DNA of 64,000 nt from contig NZ_BALU01000011.1 of NCBI RefSeq assembly GCF_000615285.1, positions 27,352-91,351 of the forward strand, read 5' to 3'. Shown here piece after piece: positions 18,834-27,707 of the stretch (within the stretch, counting starts at the first letter, position 1; every line of letters starts with the position of its first letter). Under the pieces are notes generated by a model, which saw only the letters and a program-made list of their open reading frames with translations, ran no database searches and was not told the origin of the DNA. Source of the DNA: Lactobacillus kitasatonis DSM 16761 = JCM 1039. GTDB lineage: Bacteria; Bacillota; Bacilli; Lactobacillales; Lactobacillaceae. Made by a program: the position numbers and the translations under genes.

Positions 18834-20735
18834 ATGAAACTCAACAATAAAATTTTATCCAGTGCAGCGGCTGTTTTAGCAGCAGTTTCTTTAGGATTAA
18901 TAACTTCTCAAACAGTTAATGCACAAAGTATTACCTTACATAAAGGCTACGATAAAACCGCAACGCCTTATATTAGACAAAAAGGCGAATTTATCCATGC
19001 CAATAAGAGTATCAAAATTAAGAATTATAAATTCTATGGTAAACCTATTTTAACTAAGGGTGACAAAGTGGTTTATGCTAGTGCCACAACACCAGGTCTT
19101 ATTAACCAGGAACCTTATTACTATATCGGCAATGGTGGATATGTCAAACAAAATAATGCGTATGTAATGAAGGGCGGTACATATGTACTTACTAGAAATT
19201 CATATGTCTACGATAAAAATGGTAATAGACTGAAGATCTACCGCGGAAAGCGTGCTTACTTGCCATATAACACTAAGATTAAGTCTCCAAACGGTGAGGA
19301 ATACTACCGTAAGCCTTATACTTACTACAACATTGGCAAGAACATCTATATTCAAAGTGACCAAATTGCTAAATTAAATGGCAAGGGAGTTTTATTCGTT
19401 TCTCAAAATAGTTCCGTTTATAATTCTCGCGGTCAACGTCAAAGACAAGTAATTAAAGCAGGTCGATTAGTACCATATGCTGGTAAAGTTCAGGACAAAG
19501 GTGGCCAATATTTCTATGTGGCTAATAACAAGAACCATACTGTTCGTTCACTTAAAAGCTACAAGATTAAGGGTAACTATTACTTCAGAATTGGTAAGAA
19601 TCAGTACATCAAGACTAACAACGTAAATGCCATTAATGGTAATGCTCTTTATACCAAAGGTCCTATCAAGGTTAAGATTGTTGCCGATACACTTGCTTAC
19701 AATCAAGACTTCCAACAAATCAATAAGCTGTACAAGAAAGGACAAACTGTAACAGCCGATATGGTGGTTCAAACCGGTATGGGAGACTATACTGCTTCTT
19801 ACTATCGTGTAAAAGGCGGTAAGAATCCAGTTTATATTGATACTGGCTTATATGAAGAAAGCAGTCCAGACGTTCCTTATGTTTGGAGTGGTGATAATGG
19901 TCCAACTTTAGCTAAACAATATCTTAGCGGTGAAGATGCGTATAACATGCGCTATAGTGTGGCTGACTTCAAGATAGGTCAAACGGCTTTCTACAACGTC
20001 AACGGTGAAAAGGTTGATACTAAATTTGACGGTGATGAGTTGGCCGTTAACCAAAAACTTTATTTGTGGGATGCCAAGGAAAACAAAGCTGAATTGTACT
20101 ACCATGTTCAAAACTCATTGATTTACAAATCAGGTGCAGAAGACGATCGTCAAAATACTGCCTACAGCAATCTCTATGTCAAAGCTAGTGATGTAGCACT
20201 CAGTGGTAGAAAGCTTAAGACCAGCAACACAGAAGCTGAAGCTAAAGCAAATAGTGCATTAGCAACTGCTAGTGAAAAGACTTCACTTACCAATGCAATT
20301 TCTGATGAAAGTACTGTTAAGACATCCGATAAGTATCGTCTTGATAATTGGGTAAATCGTAGCTTGTACGACCAAGCCATAGAAAATGCGAAGACTGTTG
20401 CAGTGGATAAAGATGCAACTAAGGCTGCAGTTAACGAAGCTTTATGGCAAGTTAATTTTGCTAAGAAAAATTTGAAGGGTGCAAAAGTCAAAGTAAAAGA
20501 CATCAACAACTTAACGCCACTAGAAGCACAACAAGTTTTGAACTTAATGCGTCAAGCCTACAATAGTGACAAGCCATATCCAATGGTTAGCGTATATCAA
20601 AAGTGGGCACACAAGCCAGGCTATTATCCTGCAGAAGGTTGGAAAGGTAACCAAAAGACAAGATATTACTTAATCCCAAGCAGCGGGGCTAAAAAAGTAC
20701 TTCTAAAGTTCTCTGATTTTGCTACGGAAAAATGA
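18834..20735 (+). CDS. secreted SLAP-domain (S-layer associated) protein
   Basis: About 633 residues. The ATG at 18834 is chosen over a GTG at 18825 because GGGAG lies 9 bases before it. A signal peptide ends near VNAQS. Residues about 20-320 contain repeated lactobacillar SLAP-type units of about 60 residues with the pattern VYDKNGNR...Y.K....G, YYNIGKN.YI and NGKGVLF, which in this group bind secondary wall polymers. The rest has a FIVAR-like helical stretch (about 465-560). There is no LPxTG, so attachment is non-covalent. A TATAAT lies at 18782-18787. Ligand unknown. Confidence 0.82.
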   Translation: MKLNNKILSSAAAVLAAVSLGLITSQTVNAQSITLHKGYDKTATPYIRQKGEFIHANKSIKIKNYKFYGKPILTKGDKVVYASATTPGLINQEPYYYIGNGGYVKQNNAYVMKGGTYVLTRNSYVYDKNGNRLKIYRGKRAYLPYNTKIKSPNGEEYYRKPYTYYNIGKNIYIQSDQIAKLNGKGVLFVSQNSSVYNSRGQRQRQVIKAGRLVPYAGKVQDKGGQYFYVANNKNHTVRSLKSYKIKGNYYFRIGKNQYIKTNNVNAINGNALYTKGPIKVKIVADTLAYNQDFQQINKLYKKGQTVTADMVVQTGMGDYTASYYRVKGGKNPVYIDTGLYEESSPDVPYVWSGDNGPTLAKQYLSGEDAYNMRYSVADFKIGQTAFYNVNGEKVDTKFDGDELAVNQKLYLWDAKENKAELYYHVQNSLIYKSGAEDDRQNTAYSNLYVKASDVALSGRKLKTSNTEAEAKANSALATASEKTSLTNAISDESTVKTSDKYRLDNWVNRSLYDQAIENAKTVAVDKDATKAAVNEALWQVNFAKKNLKGAKVKVKDINNLTPLEAQQVLNLMRQAYNSDKPYPMVSVYQKWAHKPGYYPAEGWKGNQKTRYYLIPSSGAKKVLLKFSDFATEK

Positions 20736-20736
20736 A

Positions 20737-20774
20737 ATAATGTTAGAATAAAAGACGAGTATTTTTAACATTAT
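20737..20774 (+). promoter_or_regulatory. extended -10 promoter with 9-bp inverted repeat before murC
   Basis: TGTTAGAAT at 20741-20749 reads as an extended -10. It lies partly in the left arm (20737-20745, ATAATGTTA) of a perfect inverted repeat whose right arm (20766-20774, TAACATTAT) abuts the ribosome-binding site. It could be an operator, or chance in AT-rich DNA. Confidence 0.4.
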
Positions 20775-20786
20775 GGAGAGTTAAAT

Positions 20787-22100
20787 ATGTTAGATAAAAA
20801 CAAACAAATTTGGTTTATTGGTATTAAAGGAACCGGTATGGCTTCCTTAGCACTACTTCTTCACGACTTAGGCTACAACGTTGCCGGTAGTGATATTGAA
20901 AAGTACACCTTCACTCAAGTTCCACTTGAAAAAGCTGGTATTGAAGTTAAGGATTTTGACCCAAGCAACATCAATAGTAACGATGAACAAGTAATCGTTA
21001 AGGGTAACGCCTTCAAGGAAGATAATCCAGAAGTTAAGGCATGTCTTGATAAGGGCGTTAAGTGGCAAAGTTACCCAGATACTGTTGAAGAAATCGTGCA
21101 AATGCACACTTCAATCGGTATTTCAGGTACTCACGGCAAGACTTCAACCACTAGTCTTTTGTCACATGTTTTAGGTGAAGTTGCACCAACTACTTATTTA
21201 ATTGGTGACGGTCGTGGTAAGGGTGTTCCAGATTCACGCTTCTTCGTTTACGAAGCTGATGAGTACCGTCGTCACTTCTTGGCATATCACCCAGATTACC
21301 AAATTATGACTAACATCGACTTTGACCACCCGGACTACTTCAAGGATCAAGACGATTACACCAGCGCATTCCAATCAGCAGCTGATCAAACTAAGAAGGC
21401 ATTGTTTGTATGGGGCGATGACAAGCGTCTTCAAAGCCTTAAGACTGAAATTCCTAAATACACTTACGGCTTTAACGATACTGATGACTTCCAAGCTACT
21501 GACATTAAGAAGTCAACTACTGGTTCTAAGTTCCATGTTTTAGCACATGGCAAGGATCTTGGTGAATTTGAAATTCACTTGTTTGGTGACCACAGCATTT
21601 TGAACTCAACTGCTGTTATTGCGGTTGCCTACACTGAAAAGGTACCAATGGATGACATTCGTGATGGTCTTCTTACCTTTAAGGGTGCTAAGCGTAGATT
21701 TAGTGAAAAAGACTTTGGTGACATTGCAGTTATTGATGACTATGCTCACCACCCAACTGAAATGCGCGCAACTATTCAAGCTGCCCGTCAAAAGTTCCCA
21801 GACAAGAAGTTGGTTGTCGTCTTCCAACCACATACTTTCTCAAGAACTAAGAAGTATCAAAAAGACTTTGAAGAAATCTTACGTGGCGTAGACAAGGCTT
21901 ATGTAACTCCAATTTATGCTTCAGCTCGTGAAGCTAATGGTGATATTTCAAGTGAAGACTTGGTTAAGAATATCCCAGGTTCAGAAGTTATCGACTTAGA
22001 CAATATTGCTGATTTAACTAAGAATAAGAATTCTGTCATCGTATTTATGGGTGCCGGCGATATTCCTAAGTATGAAGACGCTTTTGAAAAATTGCTTTAA
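20787..22100 (+). CDS. murC: UDP-N-acetylmuramate--L-alanine ligase
   Basis: 437 residues with the three Mur ligase domains. The N-terminal Rossmann part contains KGTGMASLALLL, the central ATPase has GISGTHGKTSTTS, and the C-terminal part has DDYAHHPTEM and FQPHTFSRT. It adds L-alanine to UDP-MurNAc, the first step of the peptidoglycan stem peptide. GGAGAG lies 7 bases before the ATG. It is monocistronic, with a terminator after it. Confidence 0.96.
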   Translation: MLDKNKQIWFIGIKGTGMASLALLLHDLGYNVAGSDIEKYTFTQVPLEKAGIEVKDFDPSNINSNDEQVIVKGNAFKEDNPEVKACLDKGVKWQSYPDTVEEIVQMHTSIGISGTHGKTSTTSLLSHVLGEVAPTTYLIGDGRGKGVPDSRFFVYEADEYRRHFLAYHPDYQIMTNIDFDHPDYFKDQDDYTSAFQSAADQTKKALFVWGDDKRLQSLKTEIPKYTYGFNDTDDFQATDIKKSTTGSKFHVLAHGKDLGEFEIHLFGDHSILNSTAVIAVAYTEKVPMDDIRDGLLTFKGAKRRFSEKDFGDIAVIDDYAHHPTEMRATIQAARQKFPDKKLVVVFQPHTFSRTKKYQKDFEEILRGVDKAYVTPIYASAREANGDISSEDLVKNIPGSEVIDLDNIADLTKNKNSVIVFMGAGDIPKYEDAFEKLL

Positions 22101-22116
22101 TTGAAAGATAAGCATG

Positions 22117-22150
22117 AAAAAAACTGTTCTCAATAAGAGAGCAGTTTTTA
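22117..22150. terminator. hairpin terminator between murC and the MATE gene
   Basis: AAAACTGTTCTC and GAGAGCAGTTTT form the stem, with A and T tracts on the two sides, usable by both converging genes. Confidence 0.85.
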
Positions 22151-22156
22151 TTTTGA

Positions 22157-23489
22157 CTAATCTTTGATTTTATCCTTGAGATCCAGGCTTTTTTCATAAA
22201 TAAAGTAACCGATGATGCAGGTGATGATATCACTGGCTGCTTGAGCCCAAACGATGCCGTGATAACCAAATGTAGCTTTCAAAATCTCTAATGCGATGAA
22301 GTAGACGATTCCTTGACGGACAATTGCCATGATGAAAGCAGCCCAGGCATTCCCAACGGATTGGAAAACAGTAGTGTAAACCAAAATGATGCCGACAAGT
22401 GGTGTGGTAATAATAGTTGCAATTAACATGTAGCTACCAGCATTAACGATGTCCGGTTGATTCATAAATAGTGCAGTAACTGGACGAGCAAATAGAATAA
22501 GCAATCCACCTGAAATTACAGCATAGATAACTTGGACAAGAATATCGAAGTTCAAAATTTTCTTTAGTCGTTTCCAGTTTTTGGCACCGTAGTTGTAGCC
22601 GATTAAGGCTGAGAACCAAAGGCAAAGCCGACGATTACCAAGATAACGATACTATAAATTTTTTGGGTAATCCCCATTGCGGCGACTTTGTTTGCGCCAT
22701 ACAGGGCCAAAGATGAGTTGAGCAGTGCCATACCGAAACTTTGCGCAAAGTTGGTGATTGAACCAGGGATGCCGATGGCTACGATATCCTTGATTGTTTT
22801 GCCGTTAATTTTGCTGTATTTTAGCTTTAATTTGATATATTCGGTTTTGTATAAAACATAGTAGATAAGAATAATATCGGTGACTAAATAACCAGTAACA
22901 TTCGCAGTCCCAACACCAATTGCGCCCATTTTTAAACCAAATAGGAAAATCGGATCAAGAATAATTGCCAAAATTGTGCCTGTCATTGTGGCAACCATTG
23001 CTTGAGTAGCTAGGCCTTCTGTTCTGATTAGATTTTGCGGAATAATTGAAAAGATAATTGGAGCAGCACCAATTGATATTACACGATAAAAATCGGCGGC
23101 ATCCTGATAAGTGGCAGCTTTAGCACCAAGAAGATGAAGAATAGGGGTTTCAAAGATTAATAAAATAGCTGTTAAGATTAAACCGGTGACAATTCCACCA
23201 ATCATACAAAAACTACTTACGCGTTTACTCAAGGCATAATTCTTTTCGCCGAATAAACGCGAAATCAATGAAGAACCACCGAGACCAAAAATGTCGGAAA
23301 CGGCAATTAAAAAGGTAAAGAGCGGGGCACCAATCGTGATTCCTGCTACCAAGTTTGTATCACCAGTTTTGGCAACAAACATTGTGTCTGCCAGGTTGTA
23401 GATCATGGTAGTGATCATCCTAGAACAACTGGCAATGCTAGCTTAAAGTAGACCTTTTTGATCGGGGCTTTAGCAAATAATTCATCCAT
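22157..23489 (-). pseudogene. MATE-family multidrug/toxin exporter, two frameshifts
   Basis: Three minus-strand frame segments join into one 12-helix MATE protein. From the ATG at 23489 (GGGAG upstream) the frame reads MDELFAKAPIKKVYFKLA and then LPVVLG before a stop. Restoring one G near 23419 continues into MITTMIYNLADTMFVAK. The second break is at VGFAFGSQP, where one T near 22605 restores LIGYNYGAKNWKRLKK and leads to the C-terminal part. Both are single-base losses in short homopolymers. MATE proteins export cationic compounds using Na+ or H+ gradients. A strong hairpin sits in the leader at 23509-23563. Confidence 0.82.
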
Positions 23490-23508
23490 ATATTTTCTCC
23501 CACATTGA

Positions 23509-23563
23509 AAAAGCGGCCTAGAAAGATACTTTGAGGAAAACCTCACGATTCTAGGTCGCCATA
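23509..23563 (-). terminator. two-tier hairpin with U-tract between SLAP gene and MATE gene
   Basis: Read on the minus strand, GCGACCTAGAA pairs with TTCTAGGCCGC (one mismatch), enclosing a second helix TGAGG/CCTCA with a UUUU loop and followed by five T. It starts about 33 bases after the SLAP stop and ends 20 bases before the MATE start. It is either that gene's terminator or an attenuator of the MATE gene. Confidence 0.7.
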
Positions 23564-23595
23564 TATTATCGTTAATTTAATTTTAGCATATTATC

Positions 23596-24573
23596 TTAAT
23601 TAGCAAGGTGATTATCTAAATTGAAGTTGCCTTGGAATTCATCTGTGGTGCTTTCTTGATCCATACCATATTCAGCATCGTCGCCCCAGTAAATGTATTG
23701 TGCATTTTTGCCCTTGGTACCGGCAATTCTGAAGTAAAGTGCAGCGCTGTCGCCTTTACCAGTGGTCTTGGTGGCATCTACCTTAACTTTTTGACCAATC
23801 TTGAGCAACTTGCTAGTTGACTTGAGCTTATTATTTAAAACGTGGATCTTGTTTAAAATAGTGGCTGTAGTGGTGCCAGAAGCTTGGTAAAGAGTGCTGC
23901 CGTTAACAAAACCAGCATTTGAAGCATAAATATAAGCACCGTTGCCTAAAGCATAAAATGGCTTGCCCTTGATAGTGGTTGTATTCAAACTTTTCTTCTT
24001 AGACCCGCTAAGATTTGCAAAGTAGAAAAATACGTCATTCTTAGTTGTGGCGTGGGTTTTAGCTGGTGTTTTAACTAGCATATATTTAGGAATAAGCGAC
24101 ATACCGTTGAAAGTAGTGCGGTGACCGTTTTTATCATAAATGCGAGAGTTGGAACTCAAGATTAAAACATTTTGTCCATCCATTGAGCTAACATTCAAAG
24201 ATTTGATGTAGCGTTTTTTACCGATGTTAACGTAAGAAGCGGTAGTGTAGTGGTAGTTCTTAGAAGTTTTTGCATCTACTTTTTTACCTTGGATCAGGAT
24301 AGGTTTGCCATAATATTTAAAACTTGAGCCTGATTTAACCGTTGAAGCAACAGTCATCTTCTTGCCATTGACTTTTTGGGTAGTGGTAGTGGCATTGCCT
24401 TTGCTGTTGAAGACTTGAACTGTGCCGTTAAAGGATTTCTTGAGAGTAACTTTACCTTTTTGTGATTGCGTAGCTGCTTGAACTGTGTGAACAGGTTGAT
24501 TGATAATGGCAGCTGCTGGTGCAACACTGATTAATAAAGCTGCTGCGATAGTTGCTAATTTTTTAGTAGTCAT
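23596..24573 (-). CDS. secreted SLAP-domain protein
   Basis: 325 residues. A signal peptide (Lys-rich start, hydrophobic core, cleavage near VQAAT) is followed by repeated SLAP-type units with KKYGKPIL-like and NGHRTTFNGM elements, then an acidic C-terminus. It lacks LPxTG and TM anchors, so non-covalent wall binding is expected. It is like the 18834 gene but shorter, and lies opposite to it around murC. The GGAG ribosome site is 8 bases before the ATG, and a TGCTAAAAT extended -10 lies upstream. Confidence 0.8.
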   Translation of the reverse strand: MTTKKLATIAAALLISVAPAAAIINQPVHTVQAATQSQKGKVTLKKSFNGTVQVFNSKGNATTTTQKVNGKKMTVASTVKSGSSFKYYGKPILIQGKKVDAKTSKNYHYTTASYVNIGKKRYIKSLNVSSMDGQNVLILSSNSRIYDKNGHRTTFNGMSLIPKYMLVKTPAKTHATTKNDVFFYFANLSGSKKKSLNTTTIKGKPFYALGNGAYIYASNAGFVNGSTLYQASGTTTATILNKIHVLNNKLKSTSKLLKIGQKVKVDATKTTGKGDSAALYFRIAGTKGKNAQYIYWGDDAEYGMDQESTTDEFQGNFNLDNHLAN

Positions 24574-24629
24574 ATTTTTTCTCCTTTGTAATAATCCATT
24601 AAGTTGATTTTAGCACTTATGAGACTATA

Positions 24630-24667
24630 AAAATAACCTCGAAACTCAAACGTTTTCGGGGTTATTT
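24630..24667 (-). terminator. hairpin terminator of the M1-like peptidase gene's upstream/SLAP boundary
   Basis: AAATAACCTCGAAA pairs with TTTTCGGGGTTATTT. On the minus strand it follows the peptidase stop by a few bases and is trailed by a T-rich run. Confidence 0.75.
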
Positions 24668-24671
24668 GATT

Positions 24672-26186
24672 TTATTCACTTAAGTACTTAGGATCAATAA
24701 ATTTATTGATCACGTTGTTAACCTTCTTTGAATTATCGTACTTGCGGATAATGTTCAAGAAATCTTGCGTGGTTGCTTGCTTCAAGTAGTAAGTTTGGTA
24801 GTAATCGTGTAAAGCATCAAAAAACTTATTTTCACCCATGGCTACTTTTAAAACAGCAGGGAAATCCATACCAAGTTCGTAAGCCATGTCTTCAGTATCA
24901 ACACCTTTTGGTGGATTATTAACAGGGTAGTTGATGTAGTTGGCCTCTTGATTCTTATTAATGAATTGGTTAGCGTTTTCTTTTAAGATCTTGTTAGCAC
25001 GCTTGACGTTCTTACGAGTGTAGAACTTGCTGTGCATCAGTTTAGCACAGTAGGCCTTACTCTTAGTGTAGGTCAAATCGTAAACGCCATTTTCAAGGAG
25101 GTTGGTAAGACCTTCGTCAAGCCAAGGTTCCATGTATTCGTCGCTGCCGACAGTGCCGTAGAACCATTGGTGACCAACTTCGTGAGAAACATCTTCAGTT
25201 AATTCATTATATCTATCAAGTGGGTGCTTCTTTTGTAAAAAGCCACTAGCGTCGATCATAATCAAACCAGGATATTCCATACCGCCGGTGTCTTTGCCAA
25301 GTAAACCTTCAGTAATATCAATTTCTTTGTAAGGATATTTACCGATCTTCTTGGTAAAAATGTGGAAACTGTCTTGAGCAGTCATTAAAGCTAGCTTGTT
25401 GTATTGCTTGCTGTTTTTACTTACCAAGTAGTAGTCATTGATTTTTACGCCGTTTGCATAAGCGTGATCAACCTTGAACTTGTTGGAAGCTGCGATGCCG
25501 ACTTCACGCATGTTGTTGGCAACAATTGTGGTTTTACCATTCTTAGTGGTATTTTGACCAGAAGCTGCAACCTTGTAGCTCTTAGGTGCAAAGAAACTAA
25601 CGTGGAAGTTGCTTACAGCACTGTTGCGGTTTTCACCGGCGTCGTAGTAAGGATGATAATTCCACTTGCCGTTGCGATAATCGCTTAAATATGGGAAGCA
25701 AAATGACAAGTTATAAACTTTACCGCCGTTGATATTTTGGTAGCCAAAACGATCTTGTCTCTTAGGTACACCGGTAACTACGTTGACAGTTAAATTAGTA
25801 GATTCACCTGTATTTAGACTTTTGTTAACAAATAAATTGCTCTTGTCTTTACCGGTAGTGTAAGAAAGCTTTTGACCATCTGATGAAATGCTTTTAACTG
25901 AAGTTGTCGCATTTCTTGTAGCCTCAAAATGCTTGTGGTCGTATTTCAACACGCCGCTAGCAATATTTCTAACCAATAAATTTTTAACAGGTTCATTGCC
26001 GGTATTAACAACGTGCATGGTAACTTTTTCTGTTAATTGATTCTTGCGAGTGTCCAACTTCACGATCATGTTGTAATTTGTTGCCTTGATCGTAGGATCA
26101 GCCGCAGCTTGAACTTTTGAGTTGAAGCTAAATAATGCCGCAATGGTTACTGCACTCGACAATAAAAGTGTTGTTCTTCTTTTCAT
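24672..26186 (-). CDS. secreted M1-like zinc metallopeptidase
   Basis: 504 residues. A signal peptide (cleavage near VQAAA) precedes a beta-rich N-terminal domain and a thermolysin-type catalytic domain. The zinc site is HEVGHQW near residues 334-340, with the third ligand in WLDEGLTN about 19 residues later, matching the HExxH-x18-E arrangement of M1 aminopeptidases. The exopeptidase GxMEN motif appears as GGMEYPG, with Asn replaced by Tyr and the Glu kept. Secreted M1-like proteins may process surface peptides; the substrate is unknown. There is no wall-anchor motif. It is divergent from the helveticin-like gene. Confidence 0.82.
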   Translation of the reverse strand: MKRRTTLLLSSAVTIAALFSFNSKVQAAADPTIKATNYNMIVKLDTRKNQLTEKVTMHVVNTGNEPVKNLLVRNIASGVLKYDHKHFEATRNATTSVKSISSDGQKLSYTTGKDKSNLFVNKSLNTGESTNLTVNVVTGVPKRQDRFGYQNINGGKVYNLSFCFPYLSDYRNGKWNYHPYYDAGENRNSAVSNFHVSFFAPKSYKVAASGQNTTKNGKTTIVANNMREVGIAASNKFKVDHAYANGVKINDYYLVSKNSKQYNKLALMTAQDSFHIFTKKIGKYPYKEIDITEGLLGKDTGGMEYPGLIMIDASGFLQKKHPLDRYNELTEDVSHEVGHQWFYGTVGSDEYMEPWLDEGLTNLLENGVYDLTYTKSKAYCAKLMHSKFYTRKNVKRANKILKENANQFINKNQEANYINYPVNNPPKGVDTEDMAYELGMDFPAVLKVAMGENKFFDALHDYYQTYYLKQATTQDFLNIIRKYDNSKKVNNVINKFIDPKYLSE

Positions 26187-26319
26187 AATTTTCCCTCCAA
26201 GAAAAATTAACTCTAATTATTGGAAATTAGCGGCATAAAGTCAATCTATTTTTTGATGATAGGATATAATTTATGTATAAGTGAAAATGAATAGATATAA
26301 AGAAAGAAGATAAATAAGA

Positions 26320-27297
26320 ATGGTTAAAAGTATTACACCTCATTTGGTTTATCGCTTGAATGGGATGCACCATGTTGTAGCGCAAGTTGGTGTAGTAAAT
26401 GGTGATCATGTTTTTGCCTTGCAACTTCTTCACAGTGCACATGATGTGTTGGTTTATAGAAAACATGAAGGTTTAACCAAGAACATCGATTATACTGATC
26501 CACACTTAGTAATGATGGGCTTTGGCCACACGCAAACCTGGGTACCAGCTAATGACAAGGATGAGTATTTCGTAGGTGCTAAACCAAATTCAGGCAACTG
26601 GACTACTCAAATTGCACGAGTAAAGTACCCAAGACTTTTACCAGAAAGATATACTTCAAATACACAACTTCCACGTTTATCACATTTAAACCACGTAACT
26701 GATCTTCCTTACGATGGCCATAATCACTTGCACAGAGTTGAAGCTTCAGTTTCACCAAATGGCAAGTACTTTATGATTGCTTCAATCTGGAATGACGGTT
26801 CAGGCCACTTCGGCTTATTCGCTTTAAATGAAGTAAACCAAAAGTTGGACGAAAATGGCACTACGAATACACCAATTACGGACTTGCATTGCTTAAGTGC
26901 TTTCCACATCGACAACTTCGATAATCCAAGTGTTGCTCCAGATGAAGAAATGCCACAAATGATTGATTCAGTTCAAGGCTATGCTATTGATGATGACAAG
27001 AATATCTATATTTCTAACCAATTGTCACCAAAGATTAACCATGAAACTGGTGAAGTAACTACTTGGTCACGTAAGATTGTTAAGTTCCCATGGGGTGAAA
27101 CAAACAGTGATAACTGGCAAGTAGCTATGGTTGATGGTATTGATTTACCAGATCGTTACAGTGAAATGGAAAGTATCCATGTTAATGCCGCAAATGATAT
27201 TTACTTAACTGTGGCTTACCACCAAAAGTACATTAAGGGTGGAGAATATAAATTAAGAACTTTGGAAAACCAAATTTTCCATATTACTGATTTGTAG
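26320..27297 (+). CDS. helveticin J-family protein (class III bacteriocin-like)
   Basis: 325 residues without signal peptide. The block from YAIDDDKNIYISNQLSPKI through TWSRKIVKFPW, and HNHLHRVEASVSPNGKY, resemble helveticin J, a large heat-labile bacteriocin first described in Lactobacillus helveticus. Several YWTD/propeller-like repeats are visible. Many lactobacilli carry helveticin homologues without a proven activity. No immunity or transport gene is adjacent, so bacteriocin function is inference. TATAAT at 26265-26270 is a likely -10. A terminator follows. Confidence 0.78.
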   Translation: MVKSITPHLVYRLNGMHHVVAQVGVVNGDHVFALQLLHSAHDVLVYRKHEGLTKNIDYTDPHLVMMGFGHTQTWVPANDKDEYFVGAKPNSGNWTTQIARVKYPRLLPERYTSNTQLPRLSHLNHVTDLPYDGHNHLHRVEASVSPNGKYFMIASIWNDGSGHFGLFALNEVNQKLDENGTTNTPITDLHCLSAFHIDNFDNPSVAPDEEMPQMIDSVQGYAIDDDKNIYISNQLSPKINHETGEVTTWSRKIVKFPWGETNSDNWQVAMVDGIDLPDRYSEMESIHVNAANDIYLTVAYHQKYIKGGEYKLRTLENQIFHITDL

Positions 27298-27319
27298 AAT
27301 AATAAAAATTTAACCAAGT

Positions 27320-27369
27320 AAAAAAGTGCTGATGTGTCTTTGCTTATGAAGACTATCAGCACTTTTTAT
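27320..27369 (+). terminator. hairpin terminator
   Basis: AAAAAGTGCTGAT pairs with ATCAGCACTTTTT around a long loop, followed by T-rich sequence. It can also end the small minus-strand gene that follows. Confidence 0.85.
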
Positions 27370-27375
27370 TTCATA

Positions 27376-27534
27376 TTAATCAGTAATTCTTTCTTTACCA
27401 ACAGCACGTTGTTCGGAAGGATTATAACCTAAATCTTCAATTTCTTGTCTTTTTTCTTTGTTATTGATTTGAGGAAGAGTATCCCAAAAGTTAGACTTGT
27501 TTTTCTTAATCTTTGAATTTCTGTTAGTTTTCAT
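27376..27534 (-). CDS. 52-residue basic protein, unknown function
   Basis: A short frame with its own ribosome site (AAGGAA about 9 bases before the ATG). It encodes a Lys/Asn-rich N-terminus (MKTNRNSKIKKNKSNFW) and then DLGYNPSEQRAVGKERI. It lies between a terminator and the antitoxin promoter. There is no membrane segment and no motif I recognise. Codon use looks normal and the start context is good, so I consider it a real small gene. Confidence 0.6.
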   Translation of the reverse strand: MKTNRNSKIKKNKSNFWDTLPQINNKEKRQEIEDLGYNPSEQRAVGKERITD

Positions 27535-27646
27535 TGTTGTTTCCTTCATTTTCACTTTCTATAAATATATATAAGTATACTCTGAAAACCAAACCTATTT
27601 TTAGCTATTAAGATCGATTAATTCAAAATGAAATATTTTACAAAAA

Positions 27647-27678
27647 TATATGCAATTTATATGCAAAAGATATATAAT
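27647..27678 (+). promoter_or_regulatory. promoter with 11-bp-spaced direct repeats before the antitoxin gene
   Basis: TATATGCAA occurs at 27647-27655 and 27658-27666, one helical turn apart, immediately upstream of a TATAAT at 27673-27678. The position suits the autoregulatory operator common to ribbon-helix-helix antitoxins. Confidence 0.5.
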
Positions 27679-27707
27679 AGTATCAAATTCAGAAAGGAGT
27701 AAAAATT

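Noticed and set aside
23509..23563. Known riboswitch for the MATE gene (fluoride, guanidine or yybP-ykoY type)
   Set aside because: The sequence is one long hairpin with a U tract and lacks the conserved junctions of those classes.
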